From the NCBI RefSeq assembly GCF_900109705.1, contig NZ_FOAI01000006.1, positions 160,846 through 224,845 of the forward strand: a stretch of DNA of 64,000 bases, in the 5' to 3' direction. The position numbers and the translations under genes are program-made. How positions within the stretch are numbered: position 1 is the stretch's first letter; every line of letters starts with the position of its first letter. The notes beneath the pieces are model-generated. The model ran no database searches. It saw nothing but the letters and a program-made list of their open reading frames with translations, and was not told the DNA's origin. The DNA is from Roseivivax marinus. GTDB lineage: Bacteria; Pseudomonadota; Alphaproteobacteria; Rhodobacterales; Rhodobacteraceae. Positions 1-9,882 of the stretch are shown piece after piece.

Positions 1-437
1 CGCTTGGACATGTTCCGGTGGACACGCAGGCCCTCGGTCAGCTGCCGCCCCACGGTGAAGACCGGGTTCAGCGCGGTCATGGGCTCCTGGAAGATCATGC
101 CGATCTCGTTGCCGCGGATGTCGCGCATCAGCTCTTCGTCGGCAGTGGCCAGGTCGAGGGCCGATTGCCCCCCACGGTCGAACAGCAGCCGCCCGCCCGC
201 GATCTCGCCGCCGCCGAACTCGATCAGGCGCATGAGCGACAGCGACGACACCGACTTGCCCGACCCGCTCTCGCCGACGACGCAGACGGTCTCGCCGGGC
301 TTCACGTCGAAGGAGACATCCTTGACGCCCACGATGGTGCCGCGCCGGGTGCGAAACTCGACCCGCAGGCTGTCGATACGGGCGACGGGCCGGGCGGCGC
401 TATCGGTCGGGTTGGCGGCGGGGGCGGCGTCGAGCAT
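1..437 (-). CDS. Peptide ABC transporter ATP-binding protein (5' part only; cut by window edge)
   Basis: The first 145 codons of an ABC ATPase of the dipeptide/oligopeptide family, which powers solute import from the cytoplasmic face of the inner membrane. The ATG is at 437. A Walker A motif (GESGSGKS) lies near residues 50-57, and the Q-loop segment IFQEPMTALNP, typical of Dpp/Opp/Gsi ATPases, comes before the edge. The rest, including the signature and Walker B, is outside the window, so I cannot tell a single-domain DppD type from a two-domain fused (GsiA/YejF) type. It diverges from the binding-protein gene at 744 instead of following the permeases, but family and position both suggest it serves that transporter. 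Confidence 0.9.
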   Translation of the reverse strand, partial: MLDAAPAANPTDSAARPVARIDSLRVEFRTRRGTIVGVKDVSFDVKPGETVCVVGESGSGKSVSSLSLMRLIEFGGGEIAGGRLLFDRGGQSALDLATADEELMRDIRGNEIGMIFQEPMTALNPVFTVGRQLTEGLRVHRNMSK

Positions 438-743
438 GGGCACCTCTGGCGAAGGAACGGGGTCCGTGGAACGCTAGAAGCCGCGGCGTTGCGCTGGCAA
501 GCCCCCGGGACGCCCCGTCACCCCGGTGTCGCGCATCTGTCCGACCTGCCGCCGCGAGAGGCGGCAGAGTGCCCTGCTCGGCGGCGTTGCCGGCGGAACG
601 TCACGACAGCCCAGCCCCGGGGTTGCATTTCGGGCGCAGCTTGGCTTCGATCAGCATCAGGGCCCCACGACCACGGAGATGGTCGGGCAGGTTCACCAAG
701 AATGAGGGGCGGCACACGACCGCCCGCCAACAGGGAGACATCC
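438..743. other. Divergent intergenic region of the peptide transporter
   Basis: A 306-nt gap between the divergent ATPase and binding-protein genes that should hold promoters for both. I see an 8-bp hairpin (546-553 with 560-567, 6-nt loop) and a good ribosome site AGGGAG at 732-737 before the ATG at 744. No convincing promoter hexamers or coding potential. Confidence 0.5.
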
Positions 744-2447
744 ATGACGCTCAAGACCCTTCTGACGGGGACCGCGGCTCTGTGCGCGCTGACCGCCGCC
801 GCCCATGCCGAACGCGGCGAGGACGGCCAGGTCAACATCCTCTACTGGCAGGCGCCGTCGATCCTGAATCCGTACCTGTCGGGCGGCACCAAGGACATCC
901 AGGCGTCGAGCCTCGTTCTCGAGCCGCTGGTGCGTTACGACGAGACCGCCGAGCGTCAGCCATGGCTGGTGACCGAGGTTCCCACTCTGGAGAACGGCGG
1001 CGTGTCCGAGGACCTGACGCAGATCACATACAACCTGCGCGACGACATCACGTGGTCCGACGGCTCGCCGCTGACCGCCGAGGACGTGGTGTTCACCGCA
1101 GAATACTGCATGGACCCCGAGGGCGGCTGCGCCCAGCGCGCCAAGTTCGACCACATCGAAAGCGTCGAGGCGGTGGACGACCAGACCGTCACGGTGACCT
1201 TCTCGCGCCCGATGCCCAACCCCTATTCGATGTTCGTTGGCGGCGAGAGCCCGATCATCCAGAAGGCCCAGTTCCAGGACTGCCTCGGCGCGGCGGCGTC
1301 AACCTGCACCGAAGCCAACTTCAATCCGATCGGCACCGGCCCCTTCGTGGTCGAGGACTTCCGCCCCAACGACGTCATCACCTTCACGGCCAACGACAAT
1401 TACCGCGAAGAGGACAAGCCGGCGTTCCAGACGGTGAACTTCAAGGGCGGCGGCGACGCGGTGGCCGCGGCGCGCGCGGTCCTCGAGACCGGCGAATACG
1501 ACTACGCGTGGAACCTGCAGCTCACGCCCGACGTGCTCGACCAGATGGCCGCAGCCGGCCAGGGCGAGCCGATCGCGGCCTTCGGCACGCTGGTCGAGCG
1601 GATCGAGATGAACATGACCGATCCCTCCCCCGACCTTCCCGAGGGCGAGCGCGCGACCGTGCAGCATCCGCATCCGATCCTCACCGACGAACGCGTGCGC
1701 CGGGCCCTGTCGATGGCCATCGACAGGCAGCTTCTCACCGAGATCGGCTACGGTCAGGCCGGGCAGGCGACCTGCAACCTCGTGCCTGCGCCCGAGCAGT
1801 TCGCCTCGGACAACACCGAGTGCCTGACGCAGGACATCGAGGGCGCCAAGGCGCTTCTGGACGAAGCCGGCTGGACCGACGAGAACGGCGACGGCGTGCG
1901 CGAGAAGGACGGCATGGACCTGTCGCTGCTGTTCCAGTCCTCGACCAACGCGGTGCGCCAGGACTTCCAGGCGCTCATCAAGCAGTGGTGGTCGGAGATC
2001 GGCGTCGAGACCGAGCTGCGCAACGTCGATTCGTCGGTGTTCTTCGGTGGCGACCCGGGCAGCCCGGACACGTTCCAGAAGTTCTACGCGGACGTCGAGA
2101 TGTACGCCAACAACTTCGACGGCACCGATCCGCAGCCCTATCTCGCGCAGTATCGCTGCGGCAACGAGCCCAAGCCCGAGAGCCAGTGGCAGGGCGAGAA
2201 CATCAACCGCTTCTGTTCCGAGGAATACGACGCGCTGCTCGACGAACTGGGCGAGACCGGCGAGCCGGCAGAGCGTCAGCGCATCGCCAAGGAGCTCAAC
2301 GACATCCTGACCGCCGAGACGATGACCATCGTGCCGCTCGTGCACCGCGGTCGGGTGTCGGCCAAGTCGAACAGCCTCGGCGGCGTGGTCCTGAACACCT
2401 GGGACAGCGAACTGTGGAACATCGCGGACTGGTACCGCGAGGAGTGA
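744..2447 (+). CDS. Peptide ABC transporter substrate-binding protein (SBP_bac_5 family)
   Basis: Periplasmic solute receptor of 567 residues for a dipeptide/oligopeptide-type importer. Residues 1-22 form a signal peptide ending in AHA. The mature protein has the family's NILYWQAPSILNPYLSGG start, the DITWSDGSPLTAEDVVFT segment and the late DENGDGVREKDG loop, all typical of SBP_bac_5 proteins. The ATG at 744 is chosen because AGGGAG precedes it by 6 nt and the signal peptide starts there; upstream in-frame codons do not look coding. The two permeases follow on the same strand after a 424-nt gap that begins with a strong hairpin. The ligand (peptide, opine or other) cannot be read from the sequence. 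Confidence 0.93.
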   Translation: MTLKTLLTGTAALCALTAAAHAERGEDGQVNILYWQAPSILNPYLSGGTKDIQASSLVLEPLVRYDETAERQPWLVTEVPTLENGGVSEDLTQITYNLRDDITWSDGSPLTAEDVVFTAEYCMDPEGGCAQRAKFDHIESVEAVDDQTVTVTFSRPMPNPYSMFVGGESPIIQKAQFQDCLGAAASTCTEANFNPIGTGPFVVEDFRPNDVITFTANDNYREEDKPAFQTVNFKGGGDAVAAARAVLETGEYDYAWNLQLTPDVLDQMAAAGQGEPIAAFGTLVERIEMNMTDPSPDLPEGERATVQHPHPILTDERVRRALSMAIDRQLLTEIGYGQAGQATCNLVPAPEQFASDNTECLTQDIEGAKALLDEAGWTDENGDGVREKDGMDLSLLFQSSTNAVRQDFQALIKQWWSEIGVETELRNVDSSVFFGGDPGSPDTFQKFYADVEMYANNFDGTDPQPYLAQYRCGNEPKPESQWQGENINRFCSEEYDALLDELGETGEPAERQRIAKELNDILTAETMTIVPLVHRGRVSAKSNSLGGVVLNTWDSELWNIADWYREE

Positions 2448-2454
2448 CGACGCC

Positions 2455-2481
2455 GGCCGGAGCGGCCCGCCCGCTCCGGCC
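2455..2481 (+). terminator. Hairpin after the binding-protein gene
   Basis: An 11-bp GC stem (2455-2465 pairing with 2471-2481, 5-nt loop) 8 nt after the stop, followed by CCTGCCCGGCCCCTTTT. It could be a partial terminator or mRNA-stabilising stem that raises binding-protein output over permease output, a common arrangement in ABC operons; the mechanism is inferred. Confidence 0.5.
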
Positions 2482-2871
2482 CCTGCCCGGCCCCTTTTCC
2501 GGCCCAGCCCGGAGGCATGCCAAGATGGACAACATCGCCCGGCCGCTCGGACGCGGGACGTGGCGGGAGCCCCCCGCCGCAGCCCGCACGCGCGCGCCAC
2601 GCAGCGCGCGAAAGGGCCTGCGGATGCCCGGTGCCGCGCACGACTTCCACGGGGCGCTTGCCTTGACCGAGAGCGGTCGGTGCCGTCCCGGCCCGGACCT
2701 CGACGACCGCAGCGCCGCCGCCTCTGACCAAGTCCCCGACCATGAAGCGTGCTTCGGTTGCACGGACAGGCCACCATACGCCACCGCCCGGGCCCGACGC
2801 CCGCACGCGGATGGTCCCGTCCCCGCGGTAGCCGCTCTGCCCCCTCATTCCGTTCGACGCCACGAGGCCAT
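2482..2871. other. Long gap between binding protein and permease
   Basis: About 390 nt of GC-rich sequence with no recognisable gene, repeat or RNA. Readable frames through it are low-complexity Arg/Pro/Ala translations without homology I recognise. Unusually long for a gap inside a transporter operon; it may carry a second promoter for the permeases. Confidence 0.4.
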
Positions 2872-3909
2872 GTGCTCACATTCACGATCCGACGCCTGAT
2901 CCTGTCGATCCCGACGCTGATCCTCATCAGCTTCGTGATCTTCATGCTCCTGCAACTCGCCCCCGGCGATCCGATGGCGCAGGTTCCGTTGACGGTGCCG
3001 CCGGAGGTCAAGCAGCAGATGCGCGAGGCGCTCGGCCTCGGCGAGCCGGTGCTGGTGCAATACGCCAAATGGCTGCGGCAGGTCTTCCTGCTGGAGCCCG
3101 CGGTCTTCATCGACTGGCTGACCCGCGACACGCTTCTGCTGGGCTGGCTGCCGGATACCTCGCTTTATAACGGCGATCTGCGGGTGATCTCGTGGCAGAC
3201 GCGCTCGCCGGTGATGGAAATCGTGATGCAGCGCATCCCCCAGACCCTGTGGGTCGTGGGGCTGGCCTACGTGGTCGGCATCCTGATCGCGATCCCGGTG
3301 GGCATCTACTCGGCCTACCGGCAATACTCGGTCTTCGACCAGGCGGGCACCTTCGTGACCATGATCGGCTTCTCGATCCCGCCGTTCTTCACCGGCCCTC
3401 TGCTGATCGTGATCTTCTCGGTGCAGCTGGGCTGGTTCCCGTCGATCTACGACACCACTCACGTGGTCAACGACTGGGACAGCTTCATGGTGCAGCTGAG
3501 CCAGATGATCATGCCCGTGATGGTGCTGGCGCTGCAGATCACCGCGCAGTTCTCGCGCTACATGCGCGCCTCGATGCTCGACAATCTCGGACAGGACTAC
3601 GTCCGGACCGCCCGCGCCAAGGGCCTCCGCGAGGCGATCGTCGTCAACGTCCACGTGCTGCGGAACTCGATGATCCCGGTGGTCACGGTCATCGCGCTCG
3701 GCGTTCCGGCGATCTTCGGCGGCGCCATCATCACCGAGAACGTCTTCAAGGTGAACGGGATCGGGCAGTTGCTGATCACATCGCTCTTCGCCAACGACCT
3801 GCCGATGGTGATGACGCTGACCTTCATCTTCGCGGCGCTCATCGTGCTGTTCAACCTCGTGGCCGACGTGCTCTACGGCCTGCTCGACCCGCGGATCCGC
3901 TATGACTGA
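2872..3909 (+). CDS. Peptide ABC transporter permease, DppB type
   Basis: Inner-membrane permease subunit of 345 residues. The first transmembrane segment (FTIRRLILSIPTLILISFVI) begins almost at residue 3, and several more follow after a long periplasmic loop. The cytoplasmic ATPase-coupling (EAA) loop is at RTARAKGLREAIVVNVHVLR. I chose the GTG at 2872 because DppB proteins start with this helix and a short GAGG lies upstream at 2864-2867; a longer frame upstream would add about 41 non-conserved residues. The 3' end overlaps the next permease gene by 8 nt, indicating translational coupling. Confidence 0.9.
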   Translation: MLTFTIRRLILSIPTLILISFVIFMLLQLAPGDPMAQVPLTVPPEVKQQMREALGLGEPVLVQYAKWLRQVFLLEPAVFIDWLTRDTLLLGWLPDTSLYNGDLRVISWQTRSPVMEIVMQRIPQTLWVVGLAYVVGILIAIPVGIYSAYRQYSVFDQAGTFVTMIGFSIPPFFTGPLLIVIFSVQLGWFPSIYDTTHVVNDWDSFMVQLSQMIMPVMVLALQITAQFSRYMRASMLDNLGQDYVRTARAKGLREAIVVNVHVLRNSMIPVVTVIALGVPAIFGGAIITENVFKVNGIGQLLITSLFANDLPMVMTLTFIFAALIVLFNLVADVLYGLLDPRIRYD

Positions 3910-4882
3910 ACCCGTTCCCGCCAGCCCCACCGCCATCGACGCGCTTGCCGACGACGGCCCCGAAGCGCCGCCCCGCTCCAAGTGGCGCGACGTGTGGGAG
4001 CAGTTCACCCGCCACAAGGGCGCGGTCGCCGGCGGCGCGTTCCTGCTGTTCATCACCCTCGCGGTGATCTTCGGGCCGTGGCTCTGGACGCTCGATCCGC
4101 AGGAGCTCGACATCCGCAACAAGGACCTGCGGCCGATCTACGTGGGCCTCTGGAACGGCGACGCGGCGATCTCCTGGGCGCATCCCTTCGGCACGGACAA
4201 CCTCGGGCGGGACATGCTGGCGCAGATGATCTCGGGCGGGCGCGCGTCGCTCGCCGTGGGCTGGGCGGCGATGCTCCTGTCGGTGCTGATCGGCACGGCC
4301 ATCGGGGTCACTGCCGGCTTTTTCCGCCGGCTCGACGGGCTGCTCATGCGACTGACCGACCTGTTCCTGTCGCTGCCGATCCTACCGCTTCTGCTGGTGG
4401 CCGTGACCCTCTTCCGTCAGCCGCTGCGCGCGAATTTCGGCCCCGAGGGCGGCATGTTCATCCTGATCGTCACGGTCATCGGCATCACCTCGTGGATGCC
4501 CACCGCGCGGATCGTGCGCGGCGACGTGCTGGCGCTGAAGGAGCGGGAATTCGTGCTGGCGGCACGCTCCATCGGCACGACCTCGTGGAAGATCATCCTG
4601 CGCCACCTGCTGCCCAACGTGCTGTCGCCGATCATGGTCTCGGCGACGCTGGGCCTCGCCACCGCGATCATCACCGAGAGCGCGCTGTCGTTCCTCGGCG
4701 TGGGCTTTCCGTCGGACTATCCCACCTGGGGCAAGATGCTGGCGGACGCGGTCGCGCGCATGGTCGATTTCCCCGAGCGGGTGATCCTGCCGGGCGTGGC
4801 GATCTCGCTGACCGTGCTGAGCGTCAACTACCTCGGCGACGGGCTGCGCGACGCGCTCGATCCGCGACTCCGGGGGCGCTGA
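3902..4882 (+). CDS. Peptide ABC transporter permease, DppC type
   Basis: Second permease subunit, 326 residues, forming the channel with the DppB-type protein. It has the cytosolic N-terminal stretch and first helix of the OppC_N domain (residues 40-60), a periplasmic loop, then a BPD_transp_1 domain with five or six helices. The EAA loop is at AARSIGTTSWKIILRHLLPN near residues 220-240. The start overlaps the dppB-like stop by 8 nt. The next gene is convergent 12 nt downstream, with no ATPase gene after it, so the ATPase must be the divergent gene at the window start or lie elsewhere. Confidence 0.93.
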   Translation: MTEPVPASPTAIDALADDGPEAPPRSKWRDVWEQFTRHKGAVAGGAFLLFITLAVIFGPWLWTLDPQELDIRNKDLRPIYVGLWNGDAAISWAHPFGTDNLGRDMLAQMISGGRASLAVGWAAMLLSVLIGTAIGVTAGFFRRLDGLLMRLTDLFLSLPILPLLLVAVTLFRQPLRANFGPEGGMFILIVTVIGITSWMPTARIVRGDVLALKEREFVLAARSIGTTSWKIILRHLLPNVLSPIMVSATLGLATAIITESALSFLGVGFPSDYPTWGKMLADAVARMVDFPERVILPGVAISLTVLSVNYLGDGLRDALDPRLRGR

Positions 4883-4894
4883 GGATTCGGTCGC

Positions 4895-6184
4895 CTACTC
4901 GTGCTCGACCGCGCGACGGATCCGGCGAACCATGAACCACACCCCGAGGATCACCGGCAACGTCACCGCAGCGGTCAGCATCCCCTTGGAGATGCCCATC
5001 GCCTCGGCGGCCGGGTAAAGCAGGTAGGAGGCAAGCGAAACCGCGTAGTAGCTGATCGCCACGGTAGACAGCCCCTCGACAGTCTTCTGCAGGCGCAGCT
5101 GCATGTCGGCCCGCGCGTTCATGCCCTCGAGCAGTTCCTGGTTCTGGGCCGAGCGTTCGACCTCTACCCGCGTGCGCAGAAGCTCGGAGGTGCGCATGGC
5201 CCGCAGGCTCATGGTGCCGATCCGCTTCTCGGTGGACTTCACCGTCCGCATCGCAGGATCGTAGCGGCGCATCATGAACTCGGCGAAGGTCTGACGCCCC
5301 TGCCAGCGCTCCTCGCGCAGGACCGAGATGCGCTGGCCGACGATGGCCTCGTAGGCCGCCGTGGCACCGAGACGGAACGAGGTCTGGGCCGACAGCCGCT
5401 CGAGGTCGGAAGACACCGCCAGCAGCGATTTCAGCGTCTCCTCGGCCGGACCGGTGCCCTGGACCATCGCCTCCATCAGCTCGGACAGCTCGGTGTCGAT
5501 CTCGCCCAGCCGCGGGGCGATCTCGCGCACGCGGGTGAAGCCCAGCATCGACATGGCCTTGTAGGTCTCGATCTCGGTCACGCGCTGGACGATCCTGCCC
5601 ACCCGGCGCTCGCCCACATGGGCGCGCGGGAACACGGCAAAGCGCTGGTGGCCGGCGGGGTCGATGCGGAAGTCGCCCGCGATGATCGCGTCGTCGTCGA
5701 TGACGGAACTGACGGCCATGCTTTCGGGCACGAACCAGTCGTCGATCATTCGGCCGGCCTCGGCATCGTCCTCGGGCCGCTCGGTCACCCGCACCAGCGC
5801 CGAGGTCATCCGCACCCCCGGTGCGCGGTCGAGCCAGTCGCTCGGGAAGACATCGAAATCCGCCGGATCGAACGGCCGCTCGGTCAGGCCGTTGAGGAAC
5901 ACCGTGTAGGTGACGAATTCGGTGTGCTGCTCCCATTTGAGGGTGTGTTGCCCGATCCGGCCCGACCAGTGGGTCGCGCCCGGCTGCGGATGCTGGGTCC
6001 CGTAGCGGTCCAGAAGCTCGGTCAGGTGCGCGAGGTCGAGCGCGCGGTCCCGCGACGCCGCCTGATGCGGTTTCTTGACCGCGAGGTAGACAGCCCGGCA
6101 GGGCGCGGTGAGCGAGGGAAAGGGACGCGCGTGCAGCTCGTTCGCCAACCGGTAGCGCAGTGGGTGATCCTGGATCGGCGGCAT
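4895..6184 (-). CDS. DUF3422 family membrane protein
   Basis: A 429-residue protein matching the DUF3422 family, common in alphaproteobacteria and of unknown function. The N-terminus (DHPLRYRLANELHARPFP) is the family's conserved opening. The middle is long and helical, possibly coiled coil. Two transmembrane helices sit at the C-terminus (about residues 370-420) before a basic tail, so most of the protein should face the cytoplasm. Translation starts at 6184. It stands alone, convergent with the dppC-like gene. Confidence 0.85.
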   Translation of the reverse strand: MPPIQDHPLRYRLANELHARPFPSLTAPCRAVYLAVKKPHQAASRDRALDLAHLTELLDRYGTQHPQPGATHWSGRIGQHTLKWEQHTEFVTYTVFLNGLTERPFDPADFDVFPSDWLDRAPGVRMTSALVRVTERPEDDAEAGRMIDDWFVPESMAVSSVIDDDAIIAGDFRIDPAGHQRFAVFPRAHVGERRVGRIVQRVTEIETYKAMSMLGFTRVREIAPRLGEIDTELSELMEAMVQGTGPAEETLKSLLAVSSDLERLSAQTSFRLGATAAYEAIVGQRISVLREERWQGRQTFAEFMMRRYDPAMRTVKSTEKRIGTMSLRAMRTSELLRTRVEVERSAQNQELLEGMNARADMQLRLQKTVEGLSTVAISYYAVSLASYLLYPAAEAMGISKGMLTAAVTLPVILGVWFMVRRIRRAVEHE

Positions 6185-6280
6185 GGTGTCCTCGGGTCGG
6201 TCTCGTCGGAACGAGTAGTCACCGCCCGGCGCCGATCCGTAAAGCCCCCGGATTGCCGCGTCCCGGGAACCGTGTCGCGA

Positions 6281-6484
6281 TCAGGGCCGATCATGCCCCT
6301 GCTGCGGCGCGTCGATGCGCACGGCAAGAACGATCGCCCGCACGAGCGTCAGCACCGCCCCCAGCGCCAGGAGCAGCGCCCAGTGCCCGATGAACGGGTT
6401 GGACAGCATGGCGACGCCGGCCAGAAGAAGGCCGATGGTAACCATCGCGAAGATACGGACGGACCGGGTTTCCTGGGCGATCAT
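6281..6484 (-). CDS. Small two-helix membrane protein, unknown function
   Basis: A 67-residue protein with two predicted transmembrane segments, about residues 12-28 and 34-55, joined by a short SNPFIGHW turn. I do not recognise the family. It lies 96 nt upstream of the DUF3422 gene on the same strand and could share its transcript. Hydrophobic pattern and a clean ATG make it plausible, but nothing indicates function. Confidence 0.55.
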   Translation of the reverse strand: MIAQETRSVRIFAMVTIGLLLAGVAMLSNPFIGHWALLLALGAVLTLVRAIVLAVRIDAPQQGHDRP

Positions 6485-6696
6485 GACGTGGACCTCGGGG
6501 CAGCAGCTTCCCCCGCTCCCGTGGCAGCGGGTACGGGGGGTCTTAGCACGAAGCTCGTCTCTGTCTTACAGGGTCGCCGCCGGTCGGCAGAGCCAAGCCA
6601 CCGCGTCGGCGGGGATTGGCTAACGGGGTGTCGCTCATTGGCAACAGCCCGTGGGTTTGGCGTCGGAGCGGCCGGAACAGGCCGCCCCGCGCGAGG

Positions 6697-8190
6697 TCAG
6701 CTGACCTTTTGCAGCAGGTCGTCGAGCGACTTCTTCGCGTCGCCGTAGAACATCCGCGTGTTGTCCTTGAAGAACAGCGGGTTCTCGATGCCGGAATAGC
6801 CCGTGCCCTGCCCGCGCTTGGACACGAACACGTTCTTCGCCTTCCAGACCTCGAGCACAGGCATCCCAGCGATGGGCGAGTTCGGGTCGTCCTGCGCCGC
6901 CGGGTTCACGATGTCGTTGGAGCCGATGACGATCACCACGTCGGTGTCGGGGAAGTCGTCGTTGATCTCCTCCATCTCGAGCACGATGTCGTAGGGCACC
7001 TTCGCCTCGGCCAGCAGCACGTTCATGTGCCCCGGCAGACGGCCCGCGACGGGGTGGATGGCGAAGCGCACTTCCTTGCCCTGACCGCGCAGGCGGCGGG
7101 TCAGCTCGGCGACGTTGTTCTGCGCCTGAGCCACTGCCATGCCGTAGCCCGGCACAATGACGACCGAGTCGGCCTCTTCCAGCGCCTGTGCCACGCCGTC
7201 GGCATCGATGGCGACCTGTTCGCCCTCGACCTCCTGCGCCGGTCCCGCCGAGCCGCCGAAGCCGCCGAGGATGACCGAGATGAACGAGCGGTTCATCGCC
7301 TTGCACATGATGTAGGACAGGATCGCACCCGAGGAGCCCACGAGCGCGCCGACCACGATCAGAAGGTCGTTGGACAGCGAGAAGCCGATCGCCGCCGCGG
7401 CCCAGCCCGAGTAGCTGTTCAGCATCGACACCACCACCGGCATGTCGGCGCCGCCGATGCCCATGATCAGGTGATAGCCGATGAAGAGCGCGAGCAGCGT
7501 CATCAGGATCAGCGGGAACAGCCCGCCCGTGCCGAAGTACCAGAACAGGCACAGCAGCGACACGCCGGCCGCGGCCGCGTTCAGAAGGTGCCCACCCGGC
7601 AGCTTGGTGGCCGCCGACGAGACCTTTCCGGCCAGCTTTCCGTAGGCGATCACCGAGCCGGTGAAGGTCACCGCACCGATGAAGATGCCGAGGAAGAGCT
7701 CGAGCCGCAGGACGTTGATCTCGGCCTGCGTCTTGTGGGCGACGATCGCGCCGAAGCCGCGGAACTGCTCTGACAGGGCGTCGGCCTGCGCAAGCATGGC
7801 CGCCTCCATCTCGCCCAGCGGGAACGGGATGCCCGCTTCGGCGAAGACCGAGCTTATCCGGCCGATCTCGATATGGGCGTTGTAGCCCACGAAGACCGCC
7901 GCGAGACCGACGAGCGAGTGCATCGCCGCGACCAGCTGCGGCATCTCGGTCATGCCGACGCGCTTGGCGACGACCGTGCCGATGGCGCCGCCCCCCGCGA
8001 TCAGGATGATCGACAGCCACCAAAGGCCGCCGCCCGGTCCGATGAGTGTGGCGAAGACCGCCAGCGCCATGCCGACGATGCCGTACCACACGGCGCGTTT
8101 CGCGCTTTCCTGTCCCGACAATCCACCCAGCGAGAGGATGAAGAGGACGGCTGCGACCACGTAGGCCGCGGTAGTGAATCCGAAGTCCAT
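6697..8190 (-). CDS. pntB: NAD(P) transhydrogenase subunit beta
   Basis: Beta subunit (497 residues) of the proton-translocating transhydrogenase, which uses the proton gradient to reduce NADP+ with NADH and supplies NADPH for biosynthesis and redox defence. The first 260 or so residues hold multiple transmembrane helices (domain II). The C-terminal 190 form the NADP(H)-binding domain III, with [13 protein letters not shown] and the [20 protein letters not shown] segment. Length matches the family. It begins 13 nt after pntA on the same strand, so the two are cotranscribed. Confidence 0.97.
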   Translation of the reverse strand: MDFGFTTAAYVVAAVLFILSLGGLSGQESAKRAVWYGIVGMALAVFATLIGPGGGLWWLSIILIAGGGAIGTVVAKRVGMTEMPQLVAAMHSLVGLAAVFVGYNAHIEIGRISSVFAEAGIPFPLGEMEAAMLAQADALSEQFRGFGAIVAHKTQAEINVLRLELFLGIFIGAVTFTGSVIAYGKLAGKVSSAATKLPGGHLLNAAAAGVSLLCLFWYFGTGGLFPLILMTLLALFIGYHLIMGIGGADMPVVVSMLNSYSGWAAAAIGFSLSNDLLIVVGALVGSSGAILSYIMCKAMNRSFISVILGGFGGSAGPAQEVEGEQVAIDADGVAQALEEADSVVIVPGYGMAVAQAQNNVAELTRRLRGQGKEVRFAIHPVAGRLPGHMNVLLAEAKVPYDIVLEMEEINDDFPDTDVVIVIGSNDIVNPAAQDDPNSPIAGMPVLEVWKAKNVFVSKRGQGTGYSGIENPLFFKDNTRMFYGDAKKSLDDLLQKVS

Positions 8191-8203
8191 TGTCCCCTCC
8201 GAC

Positions 8204-9778
8204 TTACGATTTCTGGAACATGGCGAGCATTCGCCGTGTCACGAGGAAGCCCCCGAAGATGTTGATCCCGGCCATGAACACCGACAGCGCCGCCAGCAGG
8301 ATCACGAGGAACGACCCCGATCCGATCTGCATGAGCGCGCCGAGGATGATGATCGACGAGATCGCGTTGGTCACCGCCATGAGCGGCGTGTGCAGGCTGT
8401 GCGCGACGCCCCAGATCACCTGGAAGCCGACGAAGCAGGCCAGCACGAAGACGATGAAGTGCTGCAGGAAGCTGGCCGGGGCGATCATGCCCACGAGCAG
8501 CATCAGCACCGCGCCGACGGCGAGCAGCGTGACCTGTTGCTTGGTCTGCTGCTTGAAAGCGGCCATTTCCTCGGCGCGCTTCTCCTCCGCCGTCTTCTCC
8601 TTTTCCTTCGGCTTGGGCTTTTGCGCCGCGATCGCCTTGGTCTTGGGCGGCGGCGGCGGGAAGGTGACCTCTCCGGCATGCGCGATGGTCGCGCCGCGGA
8701 TCACGTCGTCCTCCATGTCGTGATCGACCTTGCCGTCCTTCTTGGGCGTCAGGTCGGTCATCAGGTGACGGATGTTCGTCGCGTAGAGCGTCGAGGACTG
8801 CGTGGCCATCCGGCTGGGGAAGTCGGTGTAGCCGACGATCGTCACGCCGTTGTCGGTGACGATCTTCTCGTCCTTGACGGTCATCTTGCAGTTGCCGCCA
8901 CGCTCGGCGGCAAGATCGACGATCACCGATCCCGGCTTCATGGCCTTAACCATGTCCTCGGTCCACAGCTCGGGCGCTTCCCGGTTCGGGATCAGGGCCG
9001 TGGTGATGACGATGTCGATGTCGGGTGCAAGCTCGCGGAACTTGGCCAGCTGCGCCTCGCGGAACTCGGGACTCGACGGCTTGGCGTAGCCGCCGGATTC
9101 CGAACCGTCTTCCTGCTCTTCCTCGAAGTCGAGGTAGACGAACTCGGCGCCCATGCTCTCGACCTGCTCGGCCACTTCGGGCCGCACGTCGAAGGCGTAG
9201 GTGATCGCGCCCAGCGAGGTGGACGTCCCGATGGCGGCGAGGCCCGCGACGCCCGCGCCGACGACCAGCACCTTGGCCGGGGGCACCTTGCCCGCCGCGG
9301 TGACCTGGCCGGTGAAGAACCGGCCGAAGTTGTTGCCCGCCTCGATGACCGCGCGGTAGCCCGCGATATTGGCCATCGACGACAGCGCGTCCATCTTCTG
9401 CGCGCGGCTGATGCGCGGGATCATGTCCATCGCGATGACGCTCGCGCCCTTGTCGGCGGCGAGCTTCATCAGTTCTTCGTTCGAACCCGGATAGAAGTGC
9501 GAGATCAGCGTCTTGGAGCTGTCGAGGTGGTTGAGTTCCTCTTCCGTGGGCGGCCGCACCTTGGCGATGATATCCGCCCCGCTCCAGAGCGCGTCGGCAC
9601 CGTCCACGACCTCGACGCCCGCCTCTCGGTAGGCATCGTCGAGGGAGCCGGCCTTTTCGCCGGCACCGGCCTCGACCAGGCATTCGTGACCCAGTTTCTG
9701 CAGCATCCGCGCCGAGTCGGGCGTCATCGCCACCCGGTTCTCGCCCGGAAGGATTTCCTTTGGCGTCCCTATCTTCAC
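8204..9778 (-). CDS. pntA: NAD(P) transhydrogenase subunit alpha
   Basis: Alpha subunit (524 residues) in the single-chain form: an NAD(H)-binding domain I in the first 380 or so residues, a charged Lys/Glu/Pro linker near 385-415, then three to four transmembrane helices of domain II. The AlaDH/PNT N-terminal signature ([20 protein letters not shown]) and the Rossmann glycines in [15 protein letters not shown] near residue 175 are clear. Some alphaproteobacteria such as Rhodospirillum split these parts into two genes; here they are fused as in E. coli. pntB follows directly. Confidence 0.97.
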   Translation of the reverse strand: MKIGTPKEILPGENRVAMTPDSARMLQKLGHECLVEAGAGEKAGSLDDAYREAGVEVVDGADALWSGADIIAKVRPPTEEELNHLDSSKTLISHFYPGSNEELMKLAADKGASVIAMDMIPRISRAQKMDALSSMANIAGYRAVIEAGNNFGRFFTGQVTAAGKVPPAKVLVVGAGVAGLAAIGTSTSLGAITYAFDVRPEVAEQVESMGAEFVYLDFEEEQEDGSESGGYAKPSSPEFREAQLAKFRELAPDIDIVITTALIPNREAPELWTEDMVKAMKPGSVIVDLAAERGGNCKMTVKDEKIVTDNGVTIVGYTDFPSRMATQSSTLYATNIRHLMTDLTPKKDGKVDHDMEDDVIRGATIAHAGEVTFPPPPPKTKAIAAQKPKPKEKEKTAEEKRAEEMAAFKQQTKQQVTLLAVGAVLMLLVGMIAPASFLQHFIVFVLACFVGFQVIWGVAHSLHTPLMAVTNAISSIIILGALMQIGSGSFLVILLAALSVFMAGINIFGGFLVTRRMLAMFQKS

Positions 9779-9807
9779 GAGATTGGTTCCCTCTCCGTCA
9801 GACGTGA

Positions 9808-9837
9808 CGACATGGCGGCCGGAGGGCCGCCATGTCG
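9808..9837 (-). terminator. Perfect 13-bp hairpin between the methyltransferase-like gene and pntA
   Basis: Bases 9808-9820 pair exactly with 9825-9837 around a 4-nt loop. It follows the methyltransferase-like gene and lies 30 nt before the pntA start, on the minus strand. There is no U-tract, so it may be a processing or stability element in the pntA leader rather than a classic terminator. Confidence 0.45.
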
Positions 9838-9882
9838 GAATTCACCTTGTTTGCCGGGTTTAGAGCATAGCGGCCGGACGAG

